The notes beneath the pieces are model-generated. The model did not search any database. It was not told the DNA's origin and worked only from the letters and a program-made list of their open reading frames with translations. The translations under genes were made by a program, and so were the position numbers. This document shows, in pieces, positions 28,793 to 43,545 of a stretch of 64,000 bases of DNA; position 1 is the first letter of the stretch, and each line of letters starts with the position of its first letter. The stretch covers positions 620,001-684,000 of the forward strand of contig NZ_CP024901.1 of the NCBI RefSeq assembly GCF_003343245.1, given 5' to 3'. Source of the DNA: Photorhabdus laumondii subsp. laumondii. GTDB lineage: Bacteria > Pseudomonadota > Gammaproteobacteria > Enterobacterales > Enterobacteriaceae.

Positions 28793-29677
28793 TTGAAATT
28801 TTCTGTGATGTCGATGATTTTTGCCGTTTTTTCATCCCTCAATGGGAACAATTTTGTCTCGATAGCGGGCATCGTTTACGCCGCCGACAAGGTCATATGT
28901 ATCCCAGTGAAATCATGACCATTTTGATCCTTTTTCATATGTCGCATTACCGTGATTTTAAACATTTTTATCTAGAACATATTTGGAAATATCACCATAA
29001 GGATTTTCCAACCTTGCTTAGCTATCCTCGTTTTGTCAGTGTGGCTCCTTCCGTTTTGGTGCCATTATGCAGCTATCTGACTCAATTAAAAGGGAAACCC
29101 ACAGGCATTGCTTTTATTGATTCCACCCGTTTGAGTGTCTGCCATAACATTCGCATCCCTCGACATAAGGTCTTTGCGGGGATAGCAAAGCGCGGAAAAA
29201 ATTCAATGGGCTGGTTTTACGGTTTCAAATTACACCTGGTTGTCAATCATCAGGGTGAAATTCTCGCGCTTAAAGTGACTCCGGGTAATGTGGATGATCG
29301 GGAACCTGTTCGTGAATTATCAAAAGAATTAACGGGTTCTCTTTACGGTGACAAAGGTTACCTCAGCCAGGAATTGGCGGACGATTTAGCTAAAACCGAT
29401 GTCACTTTCATCACGAAAAAACGGCGTAACATGAAAGCGAGTATGCAAGCTGAGTGGGATAAGATAATGTTAAAAAAGCGTTTTATCATTGAAACGATTA
29501 ATGGGCAATTAAAAACTCTTTCTCAAATAGAGCATTCCCGCCACCGAAGTATAAAAGGCTTTCTGTTGTGCGTTTTAGGTGGATTGATTGCTTACTGCCT
29601 TAAATTGAAGAAGCCATCACTGAAAGTTTTCTACTCAGAAGACGATTTTTCAATGACGGATTAAGCAGAATTCGGGT
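28688..29677 (+). mobile_element. IS982-family insertion sequence, complete, 990 bp
   Basis: The element is bounded by inverted repeats beginning ACCCGAATTCTG (left) and its complement CAGAATTCGGGT (right), and flanked by the 7-bp duplication TAATTTA. The length and single transposase match IS982-family elements. It has inserted in the protease gene of the IetAS-like pair in the same orientation as that gene. Related remnants occur at 56688-56869 and 62269-62450. Confidence 0.93.
28780..29664 (+). CDS. IS982-family DDE transposase
   Basis: 294 residues, intact. The order of acidic motifs fits a DDE enzyme: AFIDSTRLSV (first Asp), SLYGDKGYLS (second Asp) and RFIIETINGQLK (Glu). The C-terminal stretch [24 protein letters not shown] is typical of the family. 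A purine-rich ribosome-binding site (GAGGGGGG) precedes ATG 28780. Because it is undamaged the element may still move. Confidence 0.92.
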   Translation: MDNLVEIFCDVDDFCRFFIPQWEQFCLDSGHRLRRRQGHMYPSEIMTILILFHMSHYRDFKHFYLEHIWKYHHKDFPTLLSYPRFVSVAPSVLVPLCSYLTQLKGKPTGIAFIDSTRLSVCHNIRIPRHKVFAGIAKRGKNSMGWFYGFKLHLVVNHQGEILALKVTPGNVDDREPVRELSKELTGSLYGDKGYLSQELADDLAKTDVTFITKKRRNMKASMQAEWDKIMLKKRFIIETINGQLKTLSQIEHSRHRSIKGFLLCVLGGLIAYCLKLKKPSLKVFYSEDDFSMTD

Positions 29678-29684
29678 TAATTTA
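29678..29684. repeat. Target-site duplication, right copy
   Basis: TAATTTA immediately after the IS right end, identical to 28681-28687. Confidence 0.9.
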
Positions 29685-29690
29685 TCTAAC

Positions 29691-31082
29691 TTGAAAAATA
29701 TCCCAACAGTAGTAATTGTTGATGGCGGTTGCTCTGCTGTTTCTTATTTACCTTTTAACGTAATGAGTATTACTCCATTAGTAGATCAACATGATGCAGA
29801 TTTAAGGCATGGTAATAAGGTTACTTCAGTAATTTGCCAAGGATCTGCGTGGAATAATAATCTCGCTTTACCTGAGTTGGAGTGCAAGTTTATTAGCGTT
29901 CAAGCAATTAATAAAAAAGGAGTCTCTATTCAACCAACGACCGAACAATTTATTAACTATCTTAGAGATGTTGCTAATGAGACAAAAGGGGTATCTCAGG
30001 TATGGAATCTTTCATTTAATGAGAGTGAGCCATATTATTCGAATGAGGAAATTAGTTATTTAGGGCATGAAGTTAATCGAATTTCCCGTGAATTTAACAT
30101 ATTACCAATTATTTCAATCGGTAATGTAAGCAGATCAAATAATATAAGATTGTGTCCTCCTGCCGACTGTGAATCTGCTTTAACTATAGCGGGACGATGT
30201 GCGGATGAAAATGGCATGGCAACTACACCTTGCTCGATGAGCTTGCGAGGGCCTGCTCCGGCAGGGATGAAAAAGCCGGAACTATCTTGGTTTTCAACGT
30301 TACGAATGATTGGTGGGGTAATAGATACTGGAACTAGTTATAGTACACCTCTTATTTCATCAATAGCAGCACATGCGTTTAAAAGTCTAAAAGAACCTAC
30401 TCCTGATTTAGTTAGAGCGTTGTTAATAAATAAAGCTGAGAGGTGTGCACATGATTTGCGTCTAGGTTGGGGATCACCTTGGAAAGAAGGTAATAACCTT
30501 CCTTGGTATTGTGATGAAGGGACAGTGACTCTCGCTTGGAATAGTAAAATTCGTGCAGGGTTTGCATATTATTGGAATGATATTCCTCTACCTACTGAAA
30601 TGTTGGAAGATGGAAAAATTAAAGGAGAAATAATATTAACAGCAATATTAAAACCCTTGGTTTCTGAACTGGGCGGCGAAAATTATTTTGCTACTAGACT
30701 ACAGTGTTCTTTGCAGAGCATTAGTAACGACGGTAAAGTAAAAAATCTTCTTGGTACTATGAAGGAATCTAAAGAAAAAGAACTTCAGTCTCGCCAAGAG
30801 TTAGCTAAATGGAGTCCGATAAGACATCATGGAAAATCTTTTTCAGGAGTGTCCGTTGATAATACGAAGTTAAGACTCTATGCTCGAATTTTTACCCGTG
30901 ATTTATATCAGTTTGATATGTCATCACACCATGAACTCTCTGAACAAGAGGTATCATTTGTCTTAACTTTTAAAAGTCACGATAAAGATTCTGGTATTTA
31001 TAACTCAATGAAACAACGTTTAGGACCAAAAGTTGAAGTTGGGATAATTGAGAAAAATATTGATATTGATAATACAATATAA
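29691..31082 (+). pseudogene. ietS: IetS-like subtilisin-family protease, 3' fragment carrying the catalytic domain
   Basis: Homologous reading frame continues from 29685; the first possible start is TTG 29691. All three catalytic residues of an S8 protease are in this half: Asp in VVIVDGGC (residue 292 of the rejoined protein), His in DLRHGNKVTSVI, and Ser in GTSYSTPLISS. An oxyanion Asn is plausible in ISIGNVS. A C-terminal domain of about 200 residues follows, without a recognised fold. Internal initiation at TTG could in principle make a protease without its N-terminal region, but no good ribosome-binding site is visible. Confidence 0.78.
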
Positions 31083-31093
31083 ACACATAGTAT

Positions 31094-31121
31094 CCCCTGT
31101 ATTAGCTGCTTGATACAGGGG
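31094..31121 (+). terminator. Hairpin after the protease gene
   Basis: CCCCTGTAT / ATACAGGGG stem with a 10-base loop, 12 bases after the stop at 31082; a T-rich run follows at about 31132. Probably the operon terminator. Confidence 0.6.
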
Positions 31122-31213
31122 CGAATTAGATATTTTTTATCTATCTATTATATCTATGTAAATTAACTGTTATTGACGTGTCAATCCTCGCAGATGAGAG
31201 GCTTTTTCGTTTC

Positions 31214-31340
31214 TATACCCGTCATCTTTCAAGTTGCCTCTTTGTTGGCTGCACTCACTCACCCCGGTCACATAGTTACCTATGCTCCCGGGGATTCGTT
31301 CCCTTGCCGTCGCGATCCATCTTGAAATCTTTAGGGTATA
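31214..31340 (+). repeat. ERIC element (copy 7) upstream of galT
   Basis: 127-bp ERIC between the protease gene and the gal operon, with a few changes at the right end (CGATCCATC, CTTTAGGGTATA). Confidence 0.95.
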
Positions 31341-31354
31341 TATTTAAATTTTTT

Positions 31355-31370
31355 GTGTAATCGTTGATAT
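31355..31370 (+). promoter_or_regulatory. Possible GalR/GalS-like operator half-site
   Basis: GTGTAATCGTTGATAT matches the left half of the GalR/GalS consensus (GTGKAANCGNTTNCAC) but only part of the right half. It lies 120 bases before galT. This is weak evidence. Confidence 0.25.
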
Positions 31371-31490
31371 TTGCGTGATTGGTATCTCAGATTAGTGTTA
31401 ATGCCGGTTGTTAAACTGTGTCCAGCCTGAGTGTTAATAAAGATTTCCACAGCCGGTGTTGAAAAGTATAGATTAAGGTAAGAGACTGCC

Positions 31491-32564
31491 ATGCCCCAAA
31501 TTGCATTCAATCCTATTGAACATCCCCATCGTCGTTATAATCCGTTAACCGGGCAATGGGTTTTGGTCTCTCCTCATCGGGTGAAACGGCCGTGGCATGG
31601 GCAGGATGAGCAGCCATTGATAGACAATATTCCGAACTATGATGAGCAATGTTTTCTTTGCCCATCAAATACACGTATTTCCGGTGATAAAAATCCTGCT
31701 TATCAAGGAGCCTTTGTTTTTAATAATGATTTTTCGGCTTTAATGCTCGATTCACCTGATTTACCACCATCATGTCATCCACTATTTAAAGCGCAGGGGG
31801 TTAGAGGATTAAGTCGCGTGATCTGTTTTTCTCCCGATCACAGTAAGACATTGCCGGAATTGCCGGTTAAACACATTCGTCAATTGATTGATACCTGGAA
31901 TGAGCACATTGAAATACTGGGTAAGGAATATCTTTGGGTTCAAGTTTTTGAAAATAAGGGTGAAGCAATGGGATGTTCTCAGCCTCATCCACATGGGCAA
32001 ATCTGGGCGAATAGTTTTCTGCCAAACGAAATTGAACGTAAAGATAAACAACTGCGTGCTTATTACCAAGAACAGAGTTCTAATTTATTGATGGATTATA
32101 TTCAGGCTGAATTAGCTGATGGTGAGCGGGTTGTGGTCGATACAACCCATTGGTTGGCGGTTGTGCCTTATTGGGCAGCATGGCCCTATGAAACCATGTT
32201 GTTACCTAAAGTTCATGTGCGTCGAATGAATGAATTAACGGATCAGCAACGCGATGATTTGGCGGTCGCGCTTAAAAAGCTTACCAGCCGTTATGATAAT
32301 TTATTTCATAGCGCTTTTCCCTATTCGATGGGTTGGCATTTTGCACCGTTTTTTGAACAAGGCGCTGATATTGAACATTGGCAACTACATGCACTTTTCT
32401 ATCCGCCATTATTGCGATCGGCTACTGTGCGAAAATTTATGGTGGGTTATGAAATGTTTGCTGAAAAACAACGTGATTTAACGGCAGAGCAAGCCGCTCA
32501 GCTTTTGCGTGCTGTGAGCGATATACATTATAAAGAGCAACAATGTTCATTATCGAGTGGCTGA
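31491..32564 (+). CDS. galT: Galactose-1-phosphate uridylyltransferase
   Basis: A Leloir pathway enzyme that exchanges UMP between UDP-glucose and galactose 1-phosphate. 357 residues against 348 in E. coli. The active-site HPH occurs in [13 protein letters not shown]; zinc-site and conserved regions ([32 protein letters not shown]) are present. It is first of three collinear genes galT-galK-galM; galE is not in this cluster. Confidence 0.95.
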   Translation: MPQIAFNPIEHPHRRYNPLTGQWVLVSPHRVKRPWHGQDEQPLIDNIPNYDEQCFLCPSNTRISGDKNPAYQGAFVFNNDFSALMLDSPDLPPSCHPLFKAQGVRGLSRVICFSPDHSKTLPELPVKHIRQLIDTWNEHIEILGKEYLWVQVFENKGEAMGCSQPHPHGQIWANSFLPNEIERKDKQLRAYYQEQSSNLLMDYIQAELADGERVVVDTTHWLAVVPYWAAWPYETMLLPKVHVRRMNELTDQQRDDLAVALKKLTSRYDNLFHSAFPYSMGWHFAPFFEQGADIEHWQLHALFYPPLLRSATVRKFMVGYEMFAEKQRDLTAEQAAQLLRAVSDIHYKEQQCSLSSG

Positions 32565-32586
32565 TACTATATTTGAGAGTAATGTG

Positions 32587-33747
32587 ATGAAGACTTTAAT
32601 TAATCGCGTTGAAAATGTTTTTGATTTAGTATTTCATTATATGCCGACACATATTATTCAAGCGCCGGGTCGGGTTAATTTGATTGGAGAGCATACGGAT
32701 TACAATGATGGCTTTGTATTGCCCTGTGCTATTAATTACCAAATTGTGGTTGCGGCGGCGAAACGAGAGGGTAATATTATCCGCGTTGTTTCGGTTGACT
32801 ACGGCAATCAATTAGATGAATTTGATATTAGCCAACCTATTACATTTCACGAAAGTAAAATGTGGGCCAATTATATTCGCGGTGTTGTAAAGTGTCTGCT
32901 CAGTCGTGGCTATATATTTAACGGGGCAGATATTGTGGTAGCGGGTAATGTGCCACAAGGGGCGGGATTAAGTTCATCGGCGGCACTGGAAACAGTTATT
33001 GGTCAAACAATTAAAAACCTTTACCACCTAGTCATTAGCCAAACAGAAATTGCCTTAAATGGGCAGCAAGCTGAAAATGAATTTGTCGGTTGTCATTGTG
33101 GCATTATGGATCAATTAATTTCCGCGCAAGGTAAGAAAGAGCATGCATTATTAATTGATTGTCGTCATTTAACCGCGCAAGCTGTATCTATGCCGAAAGA
33201 TATTGCAGTCATGATTATTAATTCAAATAAAAAACGGGAATTGGTTGGCAGTGAATATAATATCCGTCGGGCTCAATGCGAACAAGCAGCGGCATTATTT
33301 GGGGTTAAGGCTTTGCGAGATGTGGCATTAGATGAATTTGAAAAACGTAATGTTGAGCTTGATAGCATAGTGGCTAGACGTGCACGTCATGTAATCACAG
33401 AAAATGAACGTACACTTCTGGCAGCAAAAGCGTTGGCAGAGAGTGATATGCCATTAATCGCGGAACTTATGGCGCAATCACATCAGTCAATGCGCGATGA
33501 TTTTGAAATTACCGTGCCTGAAATCGATACCTTGGTTGATATTGTGCAGCAAGCCATTGGTAAACAAGGAGGAGTGAGAATGACCGGCGGTGGGTTTGGT
33601 GGTTGTGTGGTGGCTTTAGTGCCACAAACTTTGGTTGATGTGGTTAAGGCAGCGGTAGAGCAACACTATTTTGCGTTGACAGGTCTGAAAGAGACTATTT
33701 ATGTATGTCAGGCTTCGGAAGGTGCAGATTTGGTTGAAACATGGTAG
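32587..33747 (+). CDS. galK: Galactokinase
   Basis: Phosphorylates alpha-D-galactose at C1. 386 residues against 382 in E. coli. The galactokinase signature [21 protein letters not shown] and the GHMP ATP loop [14 protein letters not shown] are both present, as is [13 protein letters not shown] near the end. The ATG at 32587 matches the family start; an in-frame start at 32557 lies within galT. Confidence 0.95.
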   Translation: MKTLINRVENVFDLVFHYMPTHIIQAPGRVNLIGEHTDYNDGFVLPCAINYQIVVAAAKREGNIIRVVSVDYGNQLDEFDISQPITFHESKMWANYIRGVVKCLLSRGYIFNGADIVVAGNVPQGAGLSSSAALETVIGQTIKNLYHLVISQTEIALNGQQAENEFVGCHCGIMDQLISAQGKKEHALLIDCRHLTAQAVSMPKDIAVMIINSNKKRELVGSEYNIRRAQCEQAAALFGVKALRDVALDEFEKRNVELDSIVARRARHVITENERTLLAAKALAESDMPLIAELMAQSHQSMRDDFEITVPEIDTLVDIVQQAIGKQGGVRMTGGGFGGCVVALVPQTLVDVVKAAVEQHYFALTGLKETIYVCQASEGADLVETW

Positions 33748-33755
33748 GCAATAAA

Positions 33756-34841
33756 ATGATAGATGCTTACTTTGAATTATTGAACGCTTCAATGACACAA
33801 GATATTGCTAGGGATGGAAAAAAAGCAAATCTTGTCTGCCTTTCCAATGCCTCGGGTTTTTCTATTGTGTTGATGGACATTGGTGCATCTTGGTTAAGTT
33901 GCCGTGTGCCCTTAAGTGGAGAGAAAAGAGAGGTTTTACTGGGTATTGCCACCTTAAAAGATTTTTATAAACAGACCAGTTACTTAGGTGCTACCGTAGG
34001 ACGATACGCCAATCGGATTGCAAATGGATGTTTTAATCTTGATGGTAAAACTTATCAATTACAGGTAAATCAGGCAGGAAATTGTTTGCACGGTGGGATT
34101 GAGGGTTTTGATAAGCGGCGTTGGACAATCACTGCAAGAGATGCTTATTCAGTGAGTTTTACATTACAGTCACCGGATGGTGATCAAGGTTTTCCTGGTA
34201 ATGTCGTTGTGACCGTTCGTTACGTATTAACCAATGATAATCACGTAATCGTGGATTATTTAGCCCATACAGATGCTGCGACGCCCATTAATTTGACTAA
34301 TCACGCTTATTTTAATTTATTGGGGGCGGATGCTGGGAAAACATGTTTATCGCATCATCTAGAAGTGAAAAGTGACGGCTATTTACCGATTGATGAAAAT
34401 GGTATTCCATTGGGCCAACTGGCTTTGGTTGATAATACGGGTTTTGATTTTCGAACACCTAAAGCAATTAACAGTCACTTTATGCTGGATAAACAGCAGC
34501 AAATTGTAAATGGATATGATCATTCATTCTGGTTGCAAGCAACCCGTTTGGACACGGATTATGCAATCTCAGTCACCTCCCCTGATGAAGCAATCACAAT
34601 GAAAATATTCACCACAAAACCGGCTGTGCAGTTTTACTCGGGAAATTGGCTAGGTGGAACGCCTAACCGTGATGGTGGGCGATATGAGAACTATGCGGGA
34701 ATGGCATTTGAGCCACAATTTTTGCCGGATTCTCCCAACCATCCTGAATGGGAGCAAGAGAGCTGTATACTTCGTCCTAACCAACGCTATAAGCACCGTA
34801 CTTGCTATCAATTCGAAATCCATAATGCTTATACACATTGA
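33756..34841 (+). CDS. galM: Aldose 1-epimerase (galactose mutarotase)
   Basis: Interconverts beta- and alpha-D-galactose so that GalK can use it. 361 residues. Conserved segments are GRYANRIANG, LHGGIEGFDKRRW, NLTNHAYFNL (catalytic His region), GYDHSFWL, and FEPQFLPDSPNHPEW (catalytic Glu region). I chose ATG 33756, eight bases after galK; the alternative ATG 33741 overlaps galK by seven bases and would add five residues. Confidence 0.92.
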   Translation: MIDAYFELLNASMTQDIARDGKKANLVCLSNASGFSIVLMDIGASWLSCRVPLSGEKREVLLGIATLKDFYKQTSYLGATVGRYANRIANGCFNLDGKTYQLQVNQAGNCLHGGIEGFDKRRWTITARDAYSVSFTLQSPDGDQGFPGNVVVTVRYVLTNDNHVIVDYLAHTDAATPINLTNHAYFNLLGADAGKTCLSHHLEVKSDGYLPIDENGIPLGQLALVDNTGFDFRTPKAINSHFMLDKQQQIVNGYDHSFWLQATRLDTDYAISVTSPDEAITMKIFTTKPAVQFYSGNWLGGTPNRDGGRYENYAGMAFEPQFLPDSPNHPEWEQESCILRPNQRYKHRTCYQFEIHNAYTH

Positions 34842-34873
34842 AAAAAATAGGATAGCAATACACTCATAACGGA

Positions 34874-34907
34874 CTGGAAGAGGGGAAAAATTTTTACCTT
34901 CTTCCAA
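34874..34907. terminator. Possible bidirectional hairpin between galM and satP
   Basis: A TGGAAGAGG ... CCTTCTTCCA imperfect stem around an A5T5 centre, in the 77-base gap between two convergent genes. Confidence 0.4.
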
Positions 34908-34918
34908 CCCACGGTTTA

Positions 34919-35488
34919 TTACGGTTTTATCTCGCCAATGGGCAGAATAGTGCGGCCATACTGCTCATTCAGCACTTCCGCCATTGCCAGATAAAATGCG
35001 CTGGCACCACAAATTATCCCTTCATAGCCGGCAATCGTCAGAAGAGTGGTATTGCCAGTAAAGTTGCCAATCGCTAACAGAGCGAACAACAGTGTCAGGC
35101 CACCAAAGATAAACTGTAGTACGCGGTTAGCCTTGAAGGTGCCAAAGAACATAAACAGAGTAAACACCCCCCACAGGCCAAGATATACCGCTAAATATTG
35201 GCTGCTGGTGGCTTCTGCCAGTCCCATTTTGGGCAGAAATAATAACCCAACCAGACTGAGCCAAAACAACCCATAAGAGGTGAAAGCCGTTGCGGCAAAG
35301 GTATTGCCTTTCTTATATTCAAAAAGCCCTGCCAATACTTGAGCCAGGCCGCCGTAGAAAATGCCCATACTCAGGATAACGGATGCTAGTGGAAAGAAAC
35401 CTGCGTTATGCAGATTCAGAAGAATGGTTGTCATGCCGAAGCCCATTAAACCTAAGGGGCCGGGGTTAGCCAATTGATTCGCGTTCAT
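34919..35488 (-). CDS. satP: Acetate/succinate-proton symporter SatP (YaaH)
   Basis: An inner-membrane protein of the GPR1/FUN34/YaaH family with six predicted helices. 189 residues against 188 in E. coli. The family signature [20 protein letters not shown] is at the N-terminus, and [19 protein letters not shown] follows. In E. coli it sits between mog and dnaK; here accessory genes separate it from mog. Confidence 0.95.
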   Translation of the reverse strand: MNANQLANPGPLGLMGFGMTTILLNLHNAGFFPLASVILSMGIFYGGLAQVLAGLFEYKKGNTFAATAFTSYGLFWLSLVGLLFLPKMGLAEATSSQYLAVYLGLWGVFTLFMFFGTFKANRVLQFIFGGLTLLFALLAIGNFTGNTTLLTIAGYEGIICGASAFYLAMAEVLNEQYGRTILPIGEIKP

Positions 35489-35509
35489 AAGTCCTCTGAA
35501 AGAAAGTCA

Positions 35510-35636
35510 TATACCCGTCATCTTTCAAGTTGCCTCTTTGTTGGCTGCACTCACTCACCCCGGTCACATAGTTTTCTATGCTCCCGGGGATTCGCTCCCT
35601 TGCCGTCGCGATGCATCTTGAAATCCATAGGGTATA
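35510..35636 (+). repeat. ERIC element (copy 8) between satP and dnaK
   Basis: 127-bp ERIC, TATACCCGTCATC to CATAGGGTATA, upstream of satP's start and about 85 bases before the dnaK heat-shock promoter. Confidence 0.96.
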
Positions 35637-35720
35637 AATAGCAAAGGGGGCGAATCATAATGATCTGTCAGCAAGGAAACAATGACCTTTGAAATAATAA
35701 AAAGGTTTTTTTTCGCATCC

Positions 35721-35752
35721 CCCCTTGATGATAGTTTTAACGACCCCATCTT
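35721..35752 (+). promoter_or_regulatory. Heat-shock (sigma-32) promoter of dnaKJ
   Basis: CCCTTGA (-35), then CCCCATCTT (-10) after a 13-15-base spacer; the region CCCCTTGATGA...ACGACCCCAT is nearly the E. coli dnaK P1 promoter. It lies about 165 bases before dnaK. Confidence 0.85.
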
Positions 35753-35917
35753 ATAATCAACCGCAGTTGCTAATCGCTGCCCTAATACAGTCAGTGTATA
35801 TAAGCAAGGGTGAGGAATCGCGTAGAGGCATAAAAATAGGTGCCATTGAAAAGCAGAGAGTTATCCTCATATTGGTTAGCAACTTGATTGATTACGAATT
35901 TCTTTGGAGGCGTTTAG

Positions 35918-37828
35918 ATGGGTAAAATTATTGGTATCGACCTGGGAACTACCAACTCTTGTGTAGCTATTATGGATGGCACGACAGCTCGTGTGCTGGA
36001 AAACAGCGAAGGTGATCGCACAACGCCTTCCATCATTGCTTATACCCAGGATGGAGAGACTCTGGTTGGTCAACCGGCTAAACGTCAGGCTGTTACTAAC
36101 CCGCAAAATACATTGTTTGCTATTAAGCGTCTGATCGGCCGTCGTTTCCAAGACGAAGAAGCGCAACGCGATGTCGCTATCATGCCATACAAAATTATTG
36201 CGGCAGATAATGGCGACGCATGGCTGGAAGTGAAAGACCAGAAGATGGCTCCTCCTCAGGTTTCTGCTGAAGTTTTGAAGAAGATGAAGAAAACGGCAGA
36301 AGATTATCTGGGTGAGCCAGTGACTGAAGCGGTAATCACCGTACCTGCCTATTTTAACGATGCTCAGCGTCAAGCAACCAAAGATGCTGGCCGTATCGCA
36401 GGTCTGGAAGTAAAACGTATTATCAACGAGCCAACCGCTGCTGCACTGGCTTATGGCTTGGACAGAGAAGTAGGTAACCGTACTATCGCGGTTTATGACC
36501 TTGGTGGTGGTACTTTCGATATTTCTATTATCGAAATTGATGAAGTTGACGGCGAAAAAACCTATGAAGTGCTGGCAACCAACGGTGATACTCACTTGGG
36601 CGGTGAAGACTTCGACAGCCGTATGATCAACTATCTGGTTGACGAATTTAAGAAAGATCAGGGCATTGATCTGCGTAATGACCCACTGGCAATGCAACGT
36701 CTGAAAGAAGCCGCGGAAAAAGCAAAAATTGAGCTCTCTTCTGCACAACAGACCGATGTTAACCTGCCATATATCACCGCAGATGCAACTGGTCCTAAGC
36801 ACATGAACATCAAAGTGACCCGTGCGAAACTGGAATCACTGGTAGAAGATCTGGTTAAACGTTCTATGGAGCCTGTACGAGTCGCATTGCAAGATGCCGG
36901 CCTGTCAGTTTCTGATGTGAACGATGTCATTCTGGTGGGCGGTCAGACCCGTATGCCAATGGTACAGAAAGTGGTTGCTGACTTCTTCGGTAAAGAGCCA
37001 CGTAAAGATGTGAACCCTGACGAAGCGGTAGCAATGGGTGCTGCGGTACAGGGCGGTGTTCTGGCCGGTGATGTGAAAGATGTCTTGTTGCTGGATGTTA
37101 CACCACTGTCTCTGGGTATCGAAACAATGGGTGGCGTTATGACTTCCCTCATTGTGAAAAACACCACGATCCCAACCAAACACAGCCAGGTGTTCTCTAC
37201 GGCGGAAGACAATCAGTCTGCGGTAACTATCCATGTGTTGCAGGGTGAGCGTAAACGTGCCGGTGATAACAAATCTTTGGGCCAGTTCAATTTGGATGGT
37301 ATTCAGGCAGCACCTCGTGGTATGCCTCAGATTGACGTGACTTTTGACATCGATGCTGACGGTATTCTGCATGTGTCCGCTAAAGACAAAAATAGTGGCC
37401 GCGAACAGCAGATCACTATCAAGGCTTCTTCCGGTCTGAATGAGGAAGAAATTCAACGGATGGTTCGTGATGCAGAAGCGAACGCGGAATCTGATCGTAA
37501 GTTTGAAGAGTTGGTACAAGTTCGTAACCAGGCAGATCAACTGGTTCACGGCACGCGTAAGCAAGTGGAAGAAGCGGGTGACAAGCTGCCAGCAGAAGAT
37601 AAAACCGCGATTGAAAGCGCTGTAGCTGAGTTGGAAAAAGTTGCTAAAGGCGAAGATAAAGCGGATATCGAAGCGAAAATTCAGGCTTTGGTTCAGGCTT
37701 CCGCTAAGCTGTTGGAAATTGCTCAGCAGCAGGCTCAGGCTGGTGCAACCGCAGATGCTGGTGACAGTGCGAAGAAAGATGACGATGTTGTAGACGCTGA
37801 ATTCGAAGAAGTTAAAGATAAAAAATAA
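35918..37828 (+). CDS. dnaK: Chaperone DnaK (Hsp70)
   Basis: ATP-dependent chaperone working with DnaJ and GrpE. 636 residues against 638 in E. coli. The ATPase domain starts [21 protein letters not shown], with [15 protein letters not shown] further on; the linker [15 protein letters not shown] leads into the substrate domain, and the acidic tail ends [14 protein letters not shown] strong ribosome-binding site (TGGAGG) precedes the start. Confidence 0.98.
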
Positions 37829-37883
37829 TAGCCCTTAGCGGGCGCGGTGACAGTTAGATGATGATAACTGTTGCTGATTAACC

Positions 37884-37916
37884 GGCACGGGCGTTGAGGG
37901 AACTCTGCGCCCGTGC
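37884..37916 (+). promoter_or_regulatory. Stem-loop between dnaK and dnaJ
   Basis: GCACGGGCG / CGCCCGTGC hairpin in the 113-base gap. There is no T-tract, so it is more likely a processing or mRNA-stability element between the two genes than a full terminator. Confidence 0.6.
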
Positions 37917-37941
37917 GCGCATGTTAAGGGTAAAATAAGAG

Positions 37942-39060
37942 ATGGCGAAAAGAGATTATTACGAGGTTTTGGGGGTTTCCAAAACAGCGAGCGAAAAAGA
38001 GATTAAAAAAGCCTATAAGCGGCTGGCGATGAAATATCATCCTGATCGTAATCAGGGCGATAAAGAGGCAGAAAGCCAATTCAAAGAAGTTAAAGAAGCT
38101 TATGAAATTCTGACGGATGACCAGAAACGGGCTGCTTATGATCAATATGGTCATGCTGCTTTTGAACAAGGCGGCATGGGCGGCGGCGGAGCTGATTTTA
38201 GCGATATCTTTGGTGACGTTTTCGGTGATATTTTCGGTGGTGGTCGTCGTCAACAGCGTCCAAGCCGCGGTGCTGATTTGCGTTACAGCATGGAGTTGAC
38301 GCTGGAAGAAGCGGTTCGTGGTGTGACCAAAGAGATCCGTATCCCGACACTGGAAACTTGTGATATCTGTCATGGTAGCGGCGCTAAAGCAGGAACCAGC
38401 CCTGTAACCTGTTCAACCTGTCAAGGTGCTGGTCAGGTTCATATGCGTCAGGGATTTTTCACCGTTCAGCAACCTTGCCCACACTGTCATGGCCGTGGTC
38501 AGATTATCAAAGATTCTTGCCATAAATGTCATGGTCATGGGCGAGTTGAAAGATACAAAACCCTGTCTGTCAAAATCCCGGCGGGTGTGGATACCGGTGA
38601 CCGTGTTCGTTTGAGTGGTGAGGGTGAAGCGGGGGCTAAAGGCGCACCCGCAGGTGATTTGTATGTTCAGGTACAGGTGAAATCACACCATATTTTTGAG
38701 CGTCAAGAAAGTAATCTCTATTGTGAAGTGCCGGTTAACTTTGCAATGGCGGCACTGGGTGGAGAAATCGAAGTTCCAACTCTCGATGGCCGTGTGAAAC
38801 TGAAAATACCTGCGGAAACCCAGACAGGTAAAATGTTCCGCATGAAAGGCAAAGGTGTTAAATCTGTCCGCGGTGGTGTTCAGGGTGATTTATTGTGCCG
38901 GGTAGTGGTAGAAACGCCGGTTAAATTAAATGAAAGACAGAAAGAATTACTGCGCGAATTGGGTGAATCTTTCGGTGGGGCCGGCGAAGAAACGAATAGC
39001 CCACGTTCTAAAAGTTTCTTCGATGGCGTAAAGAAATTTTTTGATGATTTGACCAAGTAA
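37942..39060 (+). CDS. dnaJ: Co-chaperone DnaJ (Hsp40)
   Basis: Stimulates DnaK ATPase and delivers unfolded proteins. 372 residues. The J domain has the HPD motif (KYHPDRN, about residues 32-38), followed by a Gly/Phe-rich region and four zinc-binding CxxCxGxG repeats ([32 protein letters not shown]). It is second gene of the dnaKJ heat-shock operon. Confidence 0.97.
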   Translation: MAKRDYYEVLGVSKTASEKEIKKAYKRLAMKYHPDRNQGDKEAESQFKEVKEAYEILTDDQKRAAYDQYGHAAFEQGGMGGGGADFSDIFGDVFGDIFGGGRRQQRPSRGADLRYSMELTLEEAVRGVTKEIRIPTLETCDICHGSGAKAGTSPVTCSTCQGAGQVHMRQGFFTVQQPCPHCHGRGQIIKDSCHKCHGHGRVERYKTLSVKIPAGVDTGDRVRLSGEGEAGAKGAPAGDLYVQVQVKSHHIFERQESNLYCEVPVNFAMAALGGEIEVPTLDGRVKLKIPAETQTGKMFRMKGKGVKSVRGGVQGDLLCRVVVETPVKLNERQKELLRELGESFGGAGEETNSPRSKSFFDGVKKFFDDLTK

Positions 39061-39111
39061 ATATCTTCACATAATAGAGCTGGATTGTTAAATAAAGCTC
39101 GAATTATGGGT

Positions 39112-39142
39112 AAAAAGTCCTCGTTTTGGATGAGGACTTTTT
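39112..39142. terminator. Terminator after dnaJ
   Basis: AAAAAGTCCTC / GAGGACTTTTT stem, symmetrical with A and T tracts on both sides, so it can also terminate the convergent porin operon. Confidence 0.88.
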
Positions 39143-39156
39143 GTTTTGGTTAAGAA

Positions 39157-41890
<2,734 letters not shown>

Positions 41891-41941
41891 TTAAACTTGG
41901 AAGATATCCTCTTAATATGATTCTTCCTCTCAGAGTTTAAA

Positions 41942-43396
<1,455 letters not shown>

Positions 43397-43438
43397 TCAT
43401 TTAATACGCTGAAAACAGCGAAAGACCGAATTTAAGGC

Positions 43439-43509
43439 AAAAAAAAACCTAACCCATCATCTATAATCGCCCTGGAATAAGGGGATCGTGACGTGATGGA
43501 TTAGGTTTT
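43439..43509 (-). terminator. Leader terminator upstream of the EIIBC gene
   Basis: On the minus strand AAAACCTAATCCATCA pairs with TGATGGGTTAGGTTTT (one G-U), then a run of nine T. Its left arm overlaps the antiterminator target at 43504-43545. This is the standard arrangement of BglG/LicT-controlled leaders. Confidence 0.82.
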
Positions 43510-43545
43510 GCCCGACGCCAGTCGCAACTAAGTCGGTAACAAGCC
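43504..43545 (-). promoter_or_regulatory. Ribonucleic antiterminator (RAT) target of a BglG-type protein
   Basis: On the minus strand GGCTTGTTACCGAC and GTCGGGCAAAACC flank a loop of about 15 bases. They match the two halves of the BglG/LicT RAT consensus (GGATTGTTACTG ... CAGGCAAAACC). The 3' half overlaps the terminator arm, so binding of the antiterminator would block termination. Confidence 0.75.

Noticed and set aside
28688..29677. A 5-bp duplication AATTT with inverted repeats starting AACCC
   Set aside because: The 7-bp TAATTTA with ends starting ACCCG explains both junctions, matches the ends of the remnants at 56688 and 62269, and fits the frame restoration.
31178..31360. 60-codon frame upstream of galT, and a similar one at 44816-44998
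   Set aside because: Both are ERIC-encoded and share the same repeat peptide; no ribosome-binding site.
35876..37564. Long minus-strand frames opposite dnaK (308 and 219 codons)
   Set aside because: They are shadows of the strongly codon-biased dnaK gene; no initiation signals or protein-like composition.
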